Below, one piece after another: positions 8,865 to 18,190 of a stretch of 59,033 nucleotides of DNA. The notes beneath the pieces were generated by a model. The model was not told the origin of the DNA, did no database searches, and saw only the letters and a program-made list of their open reading frames with translations. This DNA comes from Bacteroidales bacterium (GTDB lineage: Bacteria; Bacteroidota; Bacteroidia; Bacteroidales; UBA932): positions 1 through 59,033 of the forward strand of contig JAFSOA010000013.1 of assembly GCA_017447265.1 (NCBI GenBank). The letters run 5' to 3'. The position numbers were made by a program, and so were the translations under genes. Each line of letters begins with the position of its first letter. Positions within the stretch are counted from its first letter, which is position 1.

Positions 8865-10418
8865 ATGAAACTCTATAAATTTTATGCAGTTGTCGCTTTC
8901 GCAGGCCTGGTGCTGACCAGCTGCGGCGAGGAATTCCTCACGGCCCACACGACCCATCAGGGCGCGGCCGGTGCGGAAGCTACCGAAAATGCGATTCTGT
9001 CCTACCTGACGGCGACCTACCAGCCGCTGCTGATGGACTCTTACGCAAACTACAACTACAACCATATCCTGCTGCTCTCCGACCTTCGCTCCGATGACAT
9101 CTACAAAGGTGGCGGCGACGCCGGCGACCAGTCCTGGATGTATCATATGTCCCTCTTCCAGATTCCCGCCTCGGAGAGTCCGACCGGCATCTGGAGCCTG
9201 TACTACACGGCGATTGCACGTGCCAACAACACGCTGATGGCCATCGACAACGCTGTCGGTTTCGACAGTGACGCCGCCAAACGCAAGCTGGCCGGTTACA
9301 AGGCCGAGGCCCTGTTCCTGCGTGCCTACTACCTGCACCACCTCTGGAAACTCTACGGCAACATTCCTTTCTTCACCGAACCGCTCGAAGATCCTTTCAT
9401 GTCTCCGCAGAAGACTGCCGACCAGATTTACAACGACATCATGGCGGACATCGCCGAAGCCGAGCGGGCTGCTGCCGAGGCTGGCGATGAGTTCCCGATG
9501 TACACCAACGGCACCATGAAGCAGGCGCGGGCCAACCTGGCCGCCCTCTACATGCTGAAGGCCCGCGTGGTGATGTACCAGAACGACCAGTCCAAATACG
9601 GTGAAGTGGCTTCCAACATGGCTGCCATCATCTCCAGCGGCCGCTACGGCCTCATCGCTTTCGACGCCCTCTGGACGGGTGCCGACGAGAACGATTTCAC
9701 GCCGGAATCCATCTTCGAAAGCAACCAGATCTCCGACGGCAAGCGTGACTGGGGAAGCGCCTGGACAGGCTGCGGCACCAACCTGCCGGCCTATATCTCG
9801 CCGAACGAACTTTCCGACCCCGTGTTCTGCGGTGGCTGGGGCTTCGGCCCGGTGCGTCAGGCTACCTGGGACATGTATGAACCGGGTGACGTGCGTCGCG
9901 AAGCCTCCATCAACAAATTTGCTGACGGTACCTACGGTCCGCGTTTCCAGAACACCGGCCTCTTCCAGAAGAAGTATGCCGCCCGTACGGCGCTCCGTTC
10001 GCCGATCGGCACCGTGGACCTCAACTACCCGAACAACCTGATCCTCTTCCGCTACGCGGAGACCCTGCTCAACTATGCCGAACTCGTGGGCCTGCAGGGC
10101 AACGCACCGGCCGGCGGTGTATCCGCCCAGGACTGCTTCGACCAGATCCGCGCCCGTGCCGGCCTGGGTTCCATCCCCTTGACCTGGGAGAATCTCAAGT
10201 CGGAGCGTCGCAAGGAGTTTGTGGGTGAAGGCATGCGCTTCTGGGACCTCATCCGCTGGGGTGACGCGGCAAGCGTGCTGACTGAAAACGATGTCACGTT
10301 CCAGAGTGTCCGCACTTTCAACCCGAGCAAGGACAAATACCTCCCGATCCCGCAGAGCGAAATAAGCCGTACTGCCGGCACGGGTGAGTTCGAACTTCAC
10401 CAGAATACGGGTTATTAA
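8865..10418 (+). CDS. SusD/RagB-family surface nutrient-binding lipoprotein
   Basis: 517 aa, forming the lid that delivers glycan to the SusC channel. I chose the ATG at 8865, which gives a clean lipoprotein signal MKLYKFYAVVAFAGLVLTSCGEE (lipobox VLTSC); an in-frame TTG at 8853 is less likely. SusD features include helical TPR-like segments (ALFLRAYYLHHLWKLYGNIPFF) and the C-terminal RRKEFVGEGMRFWDLIRWG. It begins 18 nt after the SusC stop, so it is translationally linked. Confidence 0.96.
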   Translation: MKLYKFYAVVAFAGLVLTSCGEEFLTAHTTHQGAAGAEATENAILSYLTATYQPLLMDSYANYNYNHILLLSDLRSDDIYKGGGDAGDQSWMYHMSLFQIPASESPTGIWSLYYTAIARANNTLMAIDNAVGFDSDAAKRKLAGYKAEALFLRAYYLHHLWKLYGNIPFFTEPLEDPFMSPQKTADQIYNDIMADIAEAERAAAEAGDEFPMYTNGTMKQARANLAALYMLKARVVMYQNDQSKYGEVASNMAAIISSGRYGLIAFDALWTGADENDFTPESIFESNQISDGKRDWGSAWTGCGTNLPAYISPNELSDPVFCGGWGFGPVRQATWDMYEPGDVRREASINKFADGTYGPRFQNTGLFQKKYAARTALRSPIGTVDLNYPNNLILFRYAETLLNYAELVGLQGNAPAGGVSAQDCFDQIRARAGLGSIPLTWENLKSERRKEFVGEGMRFWDLIRWGDAASVLTENDVTFQSVRTFNPSKDKYLPIPQSEISRTAGTGEFELHQNTGY

Positions 10419-10431
10419 TGGTTAATCCTCA

Positions 10432-12339
10432 ATGACAATCAAGATGAAAAGCATATTCAAAGTCAGTTTGCTCCTGTCCGTCTCGGTCGCGCTTCTTTTC
10501 TCCTGCGCACCGCTGGACAAGGATGACTACAAGCTCGGCGAACCCGTCAGCGAGAGTGATCTCTCCTTTGTGTCTTCGCCTTCCGCTGTTACGCCGAACA
10601 TCATTGTTCTGAAGAACACGTCCTCCGCTGCCGGTGTCGCTTTGTGGGACCTGGGCAACGGCTCGACCGCCAAAGGCGATGAGGTCACCGTGGCTTACCC
10701 CTTCAAGGGTGAATACACGGTAGCGATGTCGCTCTATACGACGGGTGGCAGCGCCACGATCTCGAAGGTGATCAATATCGAAAACGATGATTACGGCTTG
10801 CTCGACACCCCGGGCTTCAATGCCCTGACCGGTGGCGCAGATGCCACTGAAGGCAAGACCTGGGTCTTCGCCCGCTACACCCGCGGCCACTTCGGCGTCG
10901 GTGACATCAATGCGGCTCCCGAGGTGAACGGCCCGGCCTGGTGGCAGTGCGATCCCAACGGAAAAGAAGGCTGCTCGCTCTATGACAACGAGTACACCTT
11001 CATCCAGCGGGGTACGAAGCTCATCTGGAAGAACCAGGGCTACATCTACACCAACGAGAACGGCATGAACCACCTCGGCATCCCCGGTACGCCCAATCCG
11101 CTTGTCGGCGACTTCGACGTGCCTTATACGCCTGCCGATAATCTGACCTTCTCGCTCGACGAGGAAAACATGACGCTGACGCTCGGCGGCAACGCCTTCC
11201 TGGGCTTCTATACCGGTGTGAGCGTGTATCATATCATCCGCCTGACCGAGCATGAGCTGTATGTCTGGTGCGGCAGTGAAGCCGAACCCGGCAACGCCTG
11301 GTATTTCATCTTCGTCCCGAAAGACGAGTTGAAGGAACCCGATCCGGAGCCGGTCATCCCGCCGGATCCGAAACCCGAACCGGAAGCGGCCTGGTTCCGT
11401 CCGAACGCCGAGACCAACCTGCTCCGTACGACTTTCGACTACGAGCAATGGTTCAGCGGTGCTGACTGGGGCGGTGGCCTGGAGCCGGGCATTTCCATCA
11501 AGAACAACATTACCATCGTCGTGCCCGAGGGCATCGGTGGCAGTGAGTGGATGGGCCAGTTCAAGATCCGCACCCATATTCCGGCTGCGGCCCGCGAACG
11601 CTTCGACTTCAGCTGCAACATTGCCGCTACGAATCCGGGTACTGCGACGGTCAAGATGACGGCGGATGACGATCCGCAAGACGATGAGTTCTTCTACAAC
11701 GGCAATGTGGCCGTCGATGGCTCCACGCTCTTCGAATCGGCCGACCACATGCTCAACAAGGATACGGAAAGCATCCTGCTGGTCTTCGACTTCGGCCGTT
11801 TCCCGGCCGGAACGGTGATCACCCTGTCCGACCTCTGCCTCCAGAAACACATTCCGCTCAGCGATAAGCCCGAGGTGGTGAACCTGTGGCCTGCCGCTGC
11901 CGTGACTACGTCCCAGTGGTTCAGCGGTCCTGACTGGGCGGGCGGCCTGACAGCCGATGTCAAGATGCTCGAAGGCAACGGCTTCGAACTGACGGTTCCC
12001 GACGGTATCGGCGGCAGCGAGTGGATGGGGCAGTTTGCCATTCATACCGATATCCCGTTGCTGGCGTCCCACGAATATGAGCTCATCTGCACGGTGACGG
12101 CTACCAATGCCTCGCAGTTCACGATGAAGCTGACGAACGATCCGGAAGATGACAGCAAGGTCTGCTTCTACGACAACGCACTCAATATGAAGGAGGGTGC
12201 GGTGACGATCCGCAAAGTCGCGGTCAAGCCTGCGTCTGCAGATGCTGAAGCGGCCATGCTGATCTTCGACTTCGGCCGTACGCCGGCAGGCACGAAGATT
12301 GTCGTGACGGACATCGTCCTTCAGGAGTACATTCAGTAA
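10432..12339 (+). CDS. Surface glycan-binding lipoprotein with PKD domain and two tandem CBM-like modules
   Basis: 635 aa (or from the ATG at 10444, which gives a tidier signal MKSIFKVSLLLSVSVALLFSCAP). After the lipid cysteine there is a PKD-like domain (about 40-118: WDLGNGSTAKGDEVTVAYPFKG), then a beta-rich region with WWQCDPNGKEGC, a proline-rich linker (PDPEPVIPPDPKPEPE, about 304-319) and two similar beta-sandwich modules about 155 residues apart. Each module carries QWFSG-DW-GGL and later IGGSEWMGQF. The position after SusD is that of SusE/SGBP-B proteins, which capture glycan at the cell surface. The aromatic-rich modules resemble CBM4-type binders, an inference from motif style. Confidence 0.82.
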   Translation: MTIKMKSIFKVSLLLSVSVALLFSCAPLDKDDYKLGEPVSESDLSFVSSPSAVTPNIIVLKNTSSAAGVALWDLGNGSTAKGDEVTVAYPFKGEYTVAMSLYTTGGSATISKVINIENDDYGLLDTPGFNALTGGADATEGKTWVFARYTRGHFGVGDINAAPEVNGPAWWQCDPNGKEGCSLYDNEYTFIQRGTKLIWKNQGYIYTNENGMNHLGIPGTPNPLVGDFDVPYTPADNLTFSLDEENMTLTLGGNAFLGFYTGVSVYHIIRLTEHELYVWCGSEAEPGNAWYFIFVPKDELKEPDPEPVIPPDPKPEPEAAWFRPNAETNLLRTTFDYEQWFSGADWGGGLEPGISIKNNITIVVPEGIGGSEWMGQFKIRTHIPAAARERFDFSCNIAATNPGTATVKMTADDDPQDDEFFYNGNVAVDGSTLFESADHMLNKDTESILLVFDFGRFPAGTVITLSDLCLQKHIPLSDKPEVVNLWPAAAVTTSQWFSGPDWAGGLTADVKMLEGNGFELTVPDGIGGSEWMGQFAIHTDIPLLASHEYELICTVTATNASQFTMKLTNDPEDDSKVCFYDNALNMKEGAVTIRKVAVKPASADAEAAMLIFDFGRTPAGTKIVVTDIVLQEYIQ

Positions 12340-13697
12340 TGGACAGGATGCTGCACATACTGACACTTCTTTTTCTGCTGGTTTCCTGCAATCCGGTTCC
12401 GACCCCGGAACCGGAGCGGGAACCGGAGATCACTTTTTCGTCGAATGAGCTGGTGCTGAGTCCCGATGGGGGCGAGGCTTCGCTCAAGGTGGGCGCATCC
12501 ACGAACTGGAGTATTGCTACGGACGGGCAAAACTGGTACTCTCTGCTTTCCGCACCGCAGGTCTATGCGGGAGAAAGCATCCTGAAAGTATCTGCGGAGC
12601 CCAATTATACGACGGCGGCCCGTATGGCGAACCTTCGCTTCACGAGCGGCAACAAAACCGTCAGTCTCAAGTTGTCGCAGGCTTTCTTTGTACCGGAACT
12701 GACTTTCTCGCAAAGTACGGTGACGGGCGAGGGTGCGGGCGGCACGGTGACCGTGGCGACGCATGCCAACGCCGGCTGGACGGTGGATGAAACGGATTTG
12801 GATTATTGGTTCTCGATCAGTCCGAGAACCGTCGGCCGGGGCGATGGTGAACTGAAAGTGACGTTCAACAAGAGTTATTCGGCGCAGCCGCGTTCGAAAC
12901 AGGTCCGTTTCCGCAGTGGGGAGCATGAGAAGATTCTGACTGTCACGCAGAAAGAAGGAACGCCCGTTCCTTCCGGCGCCTATGTGCCTGAAGGCTACGA
13001 GCTGGTGTGGCAGGATGACTTCTCGGAGGCTTCGTCTGCCCTGATCGACAAATGGCGTTACGAAGACTGGGCGCCCGGCCGTGTGAATCACGAGCTCCAG
13101 CGCTATGTGCCGGATGACCGGCGTACATCCTACACACAGGACGGCGCCTTGCACATCGTGGCCCGAAAAGACGGGAACCAGGTGATTTCCGCGCGGATGA
13201 ACAGCCGGGAATCCTGGCTGTACGGCTATTTCGAAGCCGCCATCTGGCTGCCGAAAGGCAAGGGCACCTGGCCGGCGTTCTGGATGATGCCGGACGATTT
13301 TTCGAAGGGCTGGCCTGCCTGTGGCGAGATTGACATCATGGAAGAGGTCGGCGTGGATGCGAACATCGCTTCTTCTTCCATCCACTGCGAGGCGTACAAC
13401 CATGTGAAGAACACCCAGAAGACGGCTTCCCGCACGATTCCGGGGGCTGAAAACGAGTACCACGTATATGCGCTCGAATGGACGAAAGACTATATCAGGA
13501 CCTATGTGGACGGTGTGCAGCTGCTGGAATTCCGCAATGACAAGGCGGGCCGGGACAGCACATGGCCGTTCAACAAGAAATTCTACCTCATCCTGAACCT
13601 GGCATGGGGCGGTGACTGGGGCGGCTACGCCGGTGTGGATGAAAGTGCGCTCCCGTGTACGATGAAGGTGGATTATGTACGTGTTTACAAAAAGTAA
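12339..13697 (+). CDS. GH16 endo-beta-glucanase (laminarinase-like) lipoprotein with BACON-type domains
   Basis: 452 aa. Lipoprotein signal (LLFLLVSCNP), a Pro-rich spacer, two BACON-like beta modules (about 30-110 and 113-205; each ends in a VTQK or LSQA strand) and a GH16 catalytic domain (about 218-452). The catalytic motif is EIDIMEEVG with nucleophile E330, D332 and acid/base E335, the beta-bulge form typical of laminarinases and lichenases. The start codon overlaps the previous stop (TAATG), so translation is coupled. It probably cuts beta-1,3- or mixed-linkage glucan at the surface; substrate is inferred. Confidence 0.92.
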   Translation: MDRMLHILTLLFLLVSCNPVPTPEPEREPEITFSSNELVLSPDGGEASLKVGASTNWSIATDGQNWYSLLSAPQVYAGESILKVSAEPNYTTAARMANLRFTSGNKTVSLKLSQAFFVPELTFSQSTVTGEGAGGTVTVATHANAGWTVDETDLDYWFSISPRTVGRGDGELKVTFNKSYSAQPRSKQVRFRSGEHEKILTVTQKEGTPVPSGAYVPEGYELVWQDDFSEASSALIDKWRYEDWAPGRVNHELQRYVPDDRRTSYTQDGALHIVARKDGNQVISARMNSRESWLYGYFEAAIWLPKGKGTWPAFWMMPDDFSKGWPACGEIDIMEEVGVDANIASSSIHCEAYNHVKNTQKTASRTIPGAENEYHVYALEWTKDYIRTYVDGVQLLEFRNDKAGRDSTWPFNKKFYLILNLAWGGDWGGYAGVDESALPCTMKVDYVRVYKK

Positions 13698-13700
13698 GGA

Positions 13701-15944
13701 ATGATGAAATATACTAGAACCCTGCTGTTGGCTGTCCTGCTGGTGCTGCTGGCTGCCTGCACGCAGCCAAAGCCATCAACGGTGGGTTCCGATGCCGGCA
13801 TTGAAAAACGCATCGAACAATTGTTGTCGCGGATGACCCTGGCCGAGAAGATCGGACAGATGAACCAGGTGTCGGCCGGCGGCGAAGTGTCCAACTATGC
13901 CGAAGCGTTGCGCAACGGTCAGATCGGTTCCATCCTGAACGAAGTGGATCCGGTCAAAATCAATGAATTTCAACGCATCTGCGTGGAAGAATCCCGCCTC
14001 GGCATTCCGCTGCTGGTTGGTCGCGACGTGATCCACGGTTTCCATACGATCTTCCCGATTCCGCTGGGCCTGGCGGCGACGTTCGATCCGGCTTTGGTGG
14101 AGCAGGGCGCCCGTATCGCCGCGGTGGAGGCTACCGGGCAAGGCGTCCGCTGGACGTTCTCGCCCATGCTCGACATTGCCCGCGACCCTCGTTGGGGCCG
14201 CATGGCAGAGGGTAGCGGGGAGGATGTCTATCTGGATGCCCGCATGGCGGAGGCCATGGTACGCGGCTATCAGGGAGAGGCCCTGGATGCAAATGCGTTG
14301 GCAGCCTGCATCAAGCATTTTGTGGGCTATGGTGCGGCGGAGGGTGGCCGTGACTACAACAGCACCTTCCTGACGGAGCGCCAGCTGCGCAACGTCTACC
14401 TGCCGCCTTTTGAAGCGGCCGTCAAGGCCGGCGCCCTGACACTGATGACTTCGTTCAACGACAACGACGGCGTGCCGTCCACAGGCAATACTTTTATCCT
14501 GAAGGATGTGCTCCGGGACGAATGGGGTTTCGACGGGCTGGTGGTAACCGACTGGAACTCGATGGGCGAGATGATTCCCCACGGCTTCGGTACCGACCGC
14601 AAGGACGTGGCCTGCAAGGCCGTGAATGCCGGTGTCGACATGGATATGATGACCTTCGGTTTCATCTCCCATCTGGAAGAACTGGTGGCCAGCGGCCAGG
14701 TGAAGGAATCGGCCATCGACGAGGCAGTCCGCCGCATCCTCCGCGTCAAACTGCTGCTGGGCCTGTTTGAGCATCCTTATGTGGATGTGGATGCCGGACA
14801 GGCTGTGCAATATGCGGAAAGCCATCTGGATGCGGCACGCCGTACGGCCGAAGAATCGGCGATCCTGTTGAAAAACGACGGGATCCTTCCGCTCAAGGCC
14901 GGACAGGTCGGCACCATTCTGGTTACCGGCCCGATGGCCGATGCTCCGCATGACCAGCTGGGTACCTGGAGTTTTGATGGCGAGAAGGCCCATACGGTGA
15001 CGCCGCTCCAGGCGCTGAAGGAGCGTTTCCCCGGCCAAGTGAACTATGTGCCATATGGCTACAGCCGGGAAAGGCGCACGCGTTTCGACGATATCGTGGC
15101 AGCGGCCCGCCGCGCCGATGTGGTGCTGGTGTTCCTGGGAGAAGAAGCTATCCTTTCCGGCGAGGCGCACTGCCTGGCCGACCTGAACCTGATCGGTACG
15201 CAGAGCGAACTGCTCGTCGCCCTGAAGGCGGCTGGCAAGCCCGTGGTTGCCACGGTGATGGCCGGTCGTCCGCTGACCATCGAACGTGACCTGCCCAATT
15301 GCCGGGCGATGCTCTATGCCTTCCATCCGGGAACGATGGGCGGTCCCGCGCTGGTCAATCTCCTTTTCGGTGATGTGAATCCCTCCGGAAAGACGCCGGT
15401 CACCTTCCTCCGCACGGTAGGACAGGTACCGATGTATTATTCGCATACCATGACGGGACGTCCCTACAACAACGAGACCCTGCTTGCCGACATCGAACCC
15501 GAGGCGGGACAGACCTCGCTGGGCAACACTTCCTATTACCTGGACTATGGCGCCCGGCCGCTTTTCCCGTTCGGCTATGGCCTGAGCTATACGACGTTCG
15601 ACTATTCGGACATTGCCCTGGATAAAGAGGCTTATCCGCAGGACGGAACGATACGGCTGACGTTCAGCCTGGCCAATACCGGAGCGTATGATGGCACCGA
15701 AGTGGTGCAGGTGTATATCCGCGACCTGGTAGGCTCCATCACCCGTCCGGTGAAAGAGCTCAAGTATTTCGAACGGGTGCCCCTGAAAGCAGGGGAGAAG
15801 CGCACGCTGGAAGTGCAGATCCCGGTTTCGGAACTGGCCTTCTTCGGCTTGGACGGCGTCACGAAAGTGGAGCCTGGCGGATTCCAGCTGTGGGTAGCGG
15901 GCGACAGCGCCTCCGGACAGCCCGTTTCATTTCAAGTATTATGA
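13701..15944 (+). CDS. GH3 beta-glucosidase (BglX-like) lipoprotein
   Basis: 747 aa. Lipoprotein signal (LLVLLAACTQ), GH3 N-terminal TIM barrel with KHFVGYGAAEGGRDYN and the nucleophile D284 in LVVTDWNS, a C-terminal alpha/beta domain (VVLVFLGEEAILSGEA) and a terminal fibronectin III-like domain (VVQVYIRDLVGSITRPVKELKYFERV). Length and order match BglX. It would trim oligosaccharides produced by the GH16 to glucose in the periplasm. It begins 3 nt after the GH16 stop. Confidence 0.95.
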   Translation: MMKYTRTLLLAVLLVLLAACTQPKPSTVGSDAGIEKRIEQLLSRMTLAEKIGQMNQVSAGGEVSNYAEALRNGQIGSILNEVDPVKINEFQRICVEESRLGIPLLVGRDVIHGFHTIFPIPLGLAATFDPALVEQGARIAAVEATGQGVRWTFSPMLDIARDPRWGRMAEGSGEDVYLDARMAEAMVRGYQGEALDANALAACIKHFVGYGAAEGGRDYNSTFLTERQLRNVYLPPFEAAVKAGALTLMTSFNDNDGVPSTGNTFILKDVLRDEWGFDGLVVTDWNSMGEMIPHGFGTDRKDVACKAVNAGVDMDMMTFGFISHLEELVASGQVKESAIDEAVRRILRVKLLLGLFEHPYVDVDAGQAVQYAESHLDAARRTAEESAILLKNDGILPLKAGQVGTILVTGPMADAPHDQLGTWSFDGEKAHTVTPLQALKERFPGQVNYVPYGYSRERRTRFDDIVAAARRADVVLVFLGEEAILSGEAHCLADLNLIGTQSELLVALKAAGKPVVATVMAGRPLTIERDLPNCRAMLYAFHPGTMGGPALVNLLFGDVNPSGKTPVTFLRTVGQVPMYYSHTMTGRPYNNETLLADIEPEAGQTSLGNTSYYLDYGARPLFPFGYGLSYTTFDYSDIALDKEAYPQDGTIRLTFSLANTGAYDGTEVVQVYIRDLVGSITRPVKELKYFERVPLKAGEKRTLEVQIPVSELAFFGLDGVTKVEPGGFQLWVAGDSASGQPVSFQVL

Positions 15945-15947
15945 CGG

Positions 15948-17519
15948 ATGCGTCATATTTTTAGGTTATTTGTTTGGTTGAGCGTAATGCTGCTTTCGGT
16001 CTCTTGCCATGAGAGTCCGAAAGCGGCGTTGCTCTCTGTTTCCGTAGAGCAGGACCGCGTTGTCCTGCCTGCGGGTGGCAGTGAATCGTTCTTTTTCTCC
16101 GTCGAGGAGCCGGAGGCGGCATTTGACCTGGACAAAGACGTAGTCCTGTATCTGGCGAAAGGGCAGACGCTTCTTTCGACCGATTTCCAACTGACGGCCG
16201 TAGAGAGGACAGAGACTCCCGGCCGTTACCGGGCCATCATCTCGGATCTGGGCCGGCGGGATGACTATGAATCCGCCGTCCGCCTGGGCATTCGCGTTTC
16301 CTCCCTGGAGATGGTCCTTTCCCCGTCTTTCATCTGTGTGGCGGAGAACGCCGATCCGGCGACGCGTGTCCGAAAGACCGGGCTTCCCGTGCTGTATCTC
16401 GACACGGAGGGCGGCGCGGCCATCCGTTCGAAGACGGATTATGTGAATGCGACCTTCACGGTCCCTGACGCGGATTCGACGGTCTCTCTTGCCTGCCAGG
16501 TGCGCGGCCGTGGCAATACCACCTGGACCTGGCCCAAGAAGCCTTATCTGGTGAAACTGGACAAGAAAGCCCCGCTCCTGGGCATGCCGGCGCACAAGCG
16601 CTGGATTCTCCTGGCCAATTTCATGGACCGCACGATGATGCGCAACCTGGTGGCCATGAAGGTTTCCTCGCTGACCTCGCTCGACTGGACCCCGCGCTGC
16701 CAGAGCGTGGAGCTGGTGCTCAACGGCGTGCATCAGGGCAACTATCTGCTCATTGAGCAGGTGCGTGTCGACAAAAACCGGGTGAACGTCGGAGATGACG
16801 GTTACCTGATCGAGTCGGACTTTCACTACGACAATGAGGTCCAGTGGATGGACCCGCACGGGCGCTGCAATGAGATGAAAGGCGGGATCCCGTTCGGTAT
16901 CAAGAACCCCGATTCCGATGAAATCACCCCTGCTCAGGTGCAATACGCCAAAGATTTCATCGGCGAGACGGCCGGCATCCTGTATGGCGCGGATTTCAAG
17001 GATCCAGAGCAGGGCTATGCTTCTCGCATCGATGTGGCCTCCTTCATTGACTACTGGATCGTCTTTGAAGTGATGGGCAACCACGAACTGGGCAATCCCG
17101 GCAGCGTGTTCTATCATTTCAAACCGGGCGGCAAAATGACCGCAGGTCCCTGCTGGGACTTTGACTGGGGCGTTCTTTCTTACAATTACAACCCGCAGGC
17201 CCGGACGGGCCTGGTCAACCGCAATGCCTGCTGGTATGCGCGGCTCTTTGATGATCCGGCTTTTCAGGCGCAGGTGCGCGAGCGTTTCCGGGAACTGCTG
17301 CCGGCCCTGCAGACTATTCCGGCTTACATCGATGCGTTGGAAAAGCAACTCGAACGTTCGGCCGAACTGAATTTCAAGCTGTGGAATCCGGCTCAGGATG
17401 CTTCCCAAAACGGAGGACGCATTATCAATGGCGACGAGAACATGTCGTTCCACGACGCCGTCAACCGCCTCCGCACCATTTACGAAGAACGATTGACGGT
17501 CGTCCGGGACAATCTGTAA
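15948..17519 (+). CDS. CotH-like (spore coat H kinase fold) lipoprotein
   Basis: 523 aa. Lipoprotein signal (MLLSVSCHES), a beta-rich N-terminal module (about 25-125, DUF4361/BACON-like in character) and a CotH domain (about 140-515). CotH proteins have an atypical protein-kinase fold. Here VRGRGNTTW, KPYLVKLDKKAPLLG, RWILLANFMDRTMMRN and CWDFDWGVLSYN (about 401-408) are the recognisable blocks; the last holds the metal-binding Asp pair. It starts 3 nt after the GH3 stop and ends the locus. Its part in glycan use is unknown; phosphorylation of surface proteins or a structural role are both possible. Confidence 0.85.
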   Translation: MRHIFRLFVWLSVMLLSVSCHESPKAALLSVSVEQDRVVLPAGGSESFFFSVEEPEAAFDLDKDVVLYLAKGQTLLSTDFQLTAVERTETPGRYRAIISDLGRRDDYESAVRLGIRVSSLEMVLSPSFICVAENADPATRVRKTGLPVLYLDTEGGAAIRSKTDYVNATFTVPDADSTVSLACQVRGRGNTTWTWPKKPYLVKLDKKAPLLGMPAHKRWILLANFMDRTMMRNLVAMKVSSLTSLDWTPRCQSVELVLNGVHQGNYLLIEQVRVDKNRVNVGDDGYLIESDFHYDNEVQWMDPHGRCNEMKGGIPFGIKNPDSDEITPAQVQYAKDFIGETAGILYGADFKDPEQGYASRIDVASFIDYWIVFEVMGNHELGNPGSVFYHFKPGGKMTAGPCWDFDWGVLSYNYNPQARTGLVNRNACWYARLFDDPAFQAQVRERFRELLPALQTIPAYIDALEKQLERSAELNFKLWNPAQDASQNGGRIINGDENMSFHDAVNRLRTIYEERLTVVRDNL

Positions 17520-17522
17520 GGA

Positions 17523-18173
17523 TTATTCCAGGCTCTCCAATTGGACATTGGGCATGCTGGTCAGGCGCGTGATCAGCTCGAGGGGTTTCTCCCGTTTGGG
17601 AACGCGTATGGAAATCTCCGCTTTGTAACGGTCGCCTTGCCGGGAGAAAGACATATACTTCACGGGATTGCCCAACTTCCGGACGGCTTCTTCGAGGGCT
17701 TTCTCGTCATTCGACGTAAAGACGACGGTCATCTGGTGGAAGCCCAGTTTGAAATGGCAGGCATTCAGGATTTCCGTGCAGATGATGACCAGTACGGTGC
17801 AGACGAAGGCCATGAGGACCATACCGCTGCCGGCTCCGAGGCCGATGGCGGCCGTTACCCAGAGACCGGCTGCCGTGGTAAGTCCGGTGATTATGTTGGT
17901 CTTGGATTTAATGATCAAGCCGCCGCCCAGGAAACCGATGCCCGAGACCACACCCGCCGCGACACGGGCCGCGTCGAAGCGTGCAGAATCTGCGAAGCCG
18001 TACTTGGAAATCAGCATGAAGAGACAGGAGCCCATGGCAACCAGCATGTGCGTGCGCACACCGGCGCCCTTGCCCCGGAATTCACGTTCGTAACCGATGG
18101 CCAGGCCCATGACGGCTGCCGAAACCAGCCGGATCACAAGCTGGATGATTTCATTTTCTAAGATTTGATTCAT
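17523..18173 (-). CDS. MgtC/SapB-family membrane protein
   Basis: 216 aa from the ATG at 18173; the longer open frame upstream reads through the CoA transferase in another frame and is not used. Family signature: GLAIGYEREFRGKGAGVRTHMLVAMGS, then GVVSGIGFLGGGLIIK and ITGLTTAAGLWVTAAIGLGAG across four to five membrane helices. It ends with a cytoplasmic ACT-like domain (about 140-216). Related proteins are tied to growth at low magnesium and to F-ATPase control, but the role in Bacteroidales is unproven. It is the last gene after the CoA transferase (17-nt gap) and converges tail to tail on cotH. Confidence 0.88.
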   Translation of the reverse strand: MNQILENEIIQLVIRLVSAAVMGLAIGYEREFRGKGAGVRTHMLVAMGSCLFMLISKYGFADSARFDAARVAAGVVSGIGFLGGGLIIKSKTNIITGLTTAAGLWVTAAIGLGAGSGMVLMAFVCTVLVIICTEILNACHFKLGFHQMTVVFTSNDEKALEEAVRKLGNPVKYMSFSRQGDRYKAEISIRVPKREKPLELITRLTSMPNVQLESLE

Positions 18174-18190
18174 TGTGTATAACGGTTCAT

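Noticed and set aside
10429-12366. Long minus-strand open frame opposite the glycan-binding lipoprotein gene
   Set aside because: Mirror frame caused by GC-rich codon use; no domain, and the plus strand has a lipoprotein signal, repeats and operon spacing.
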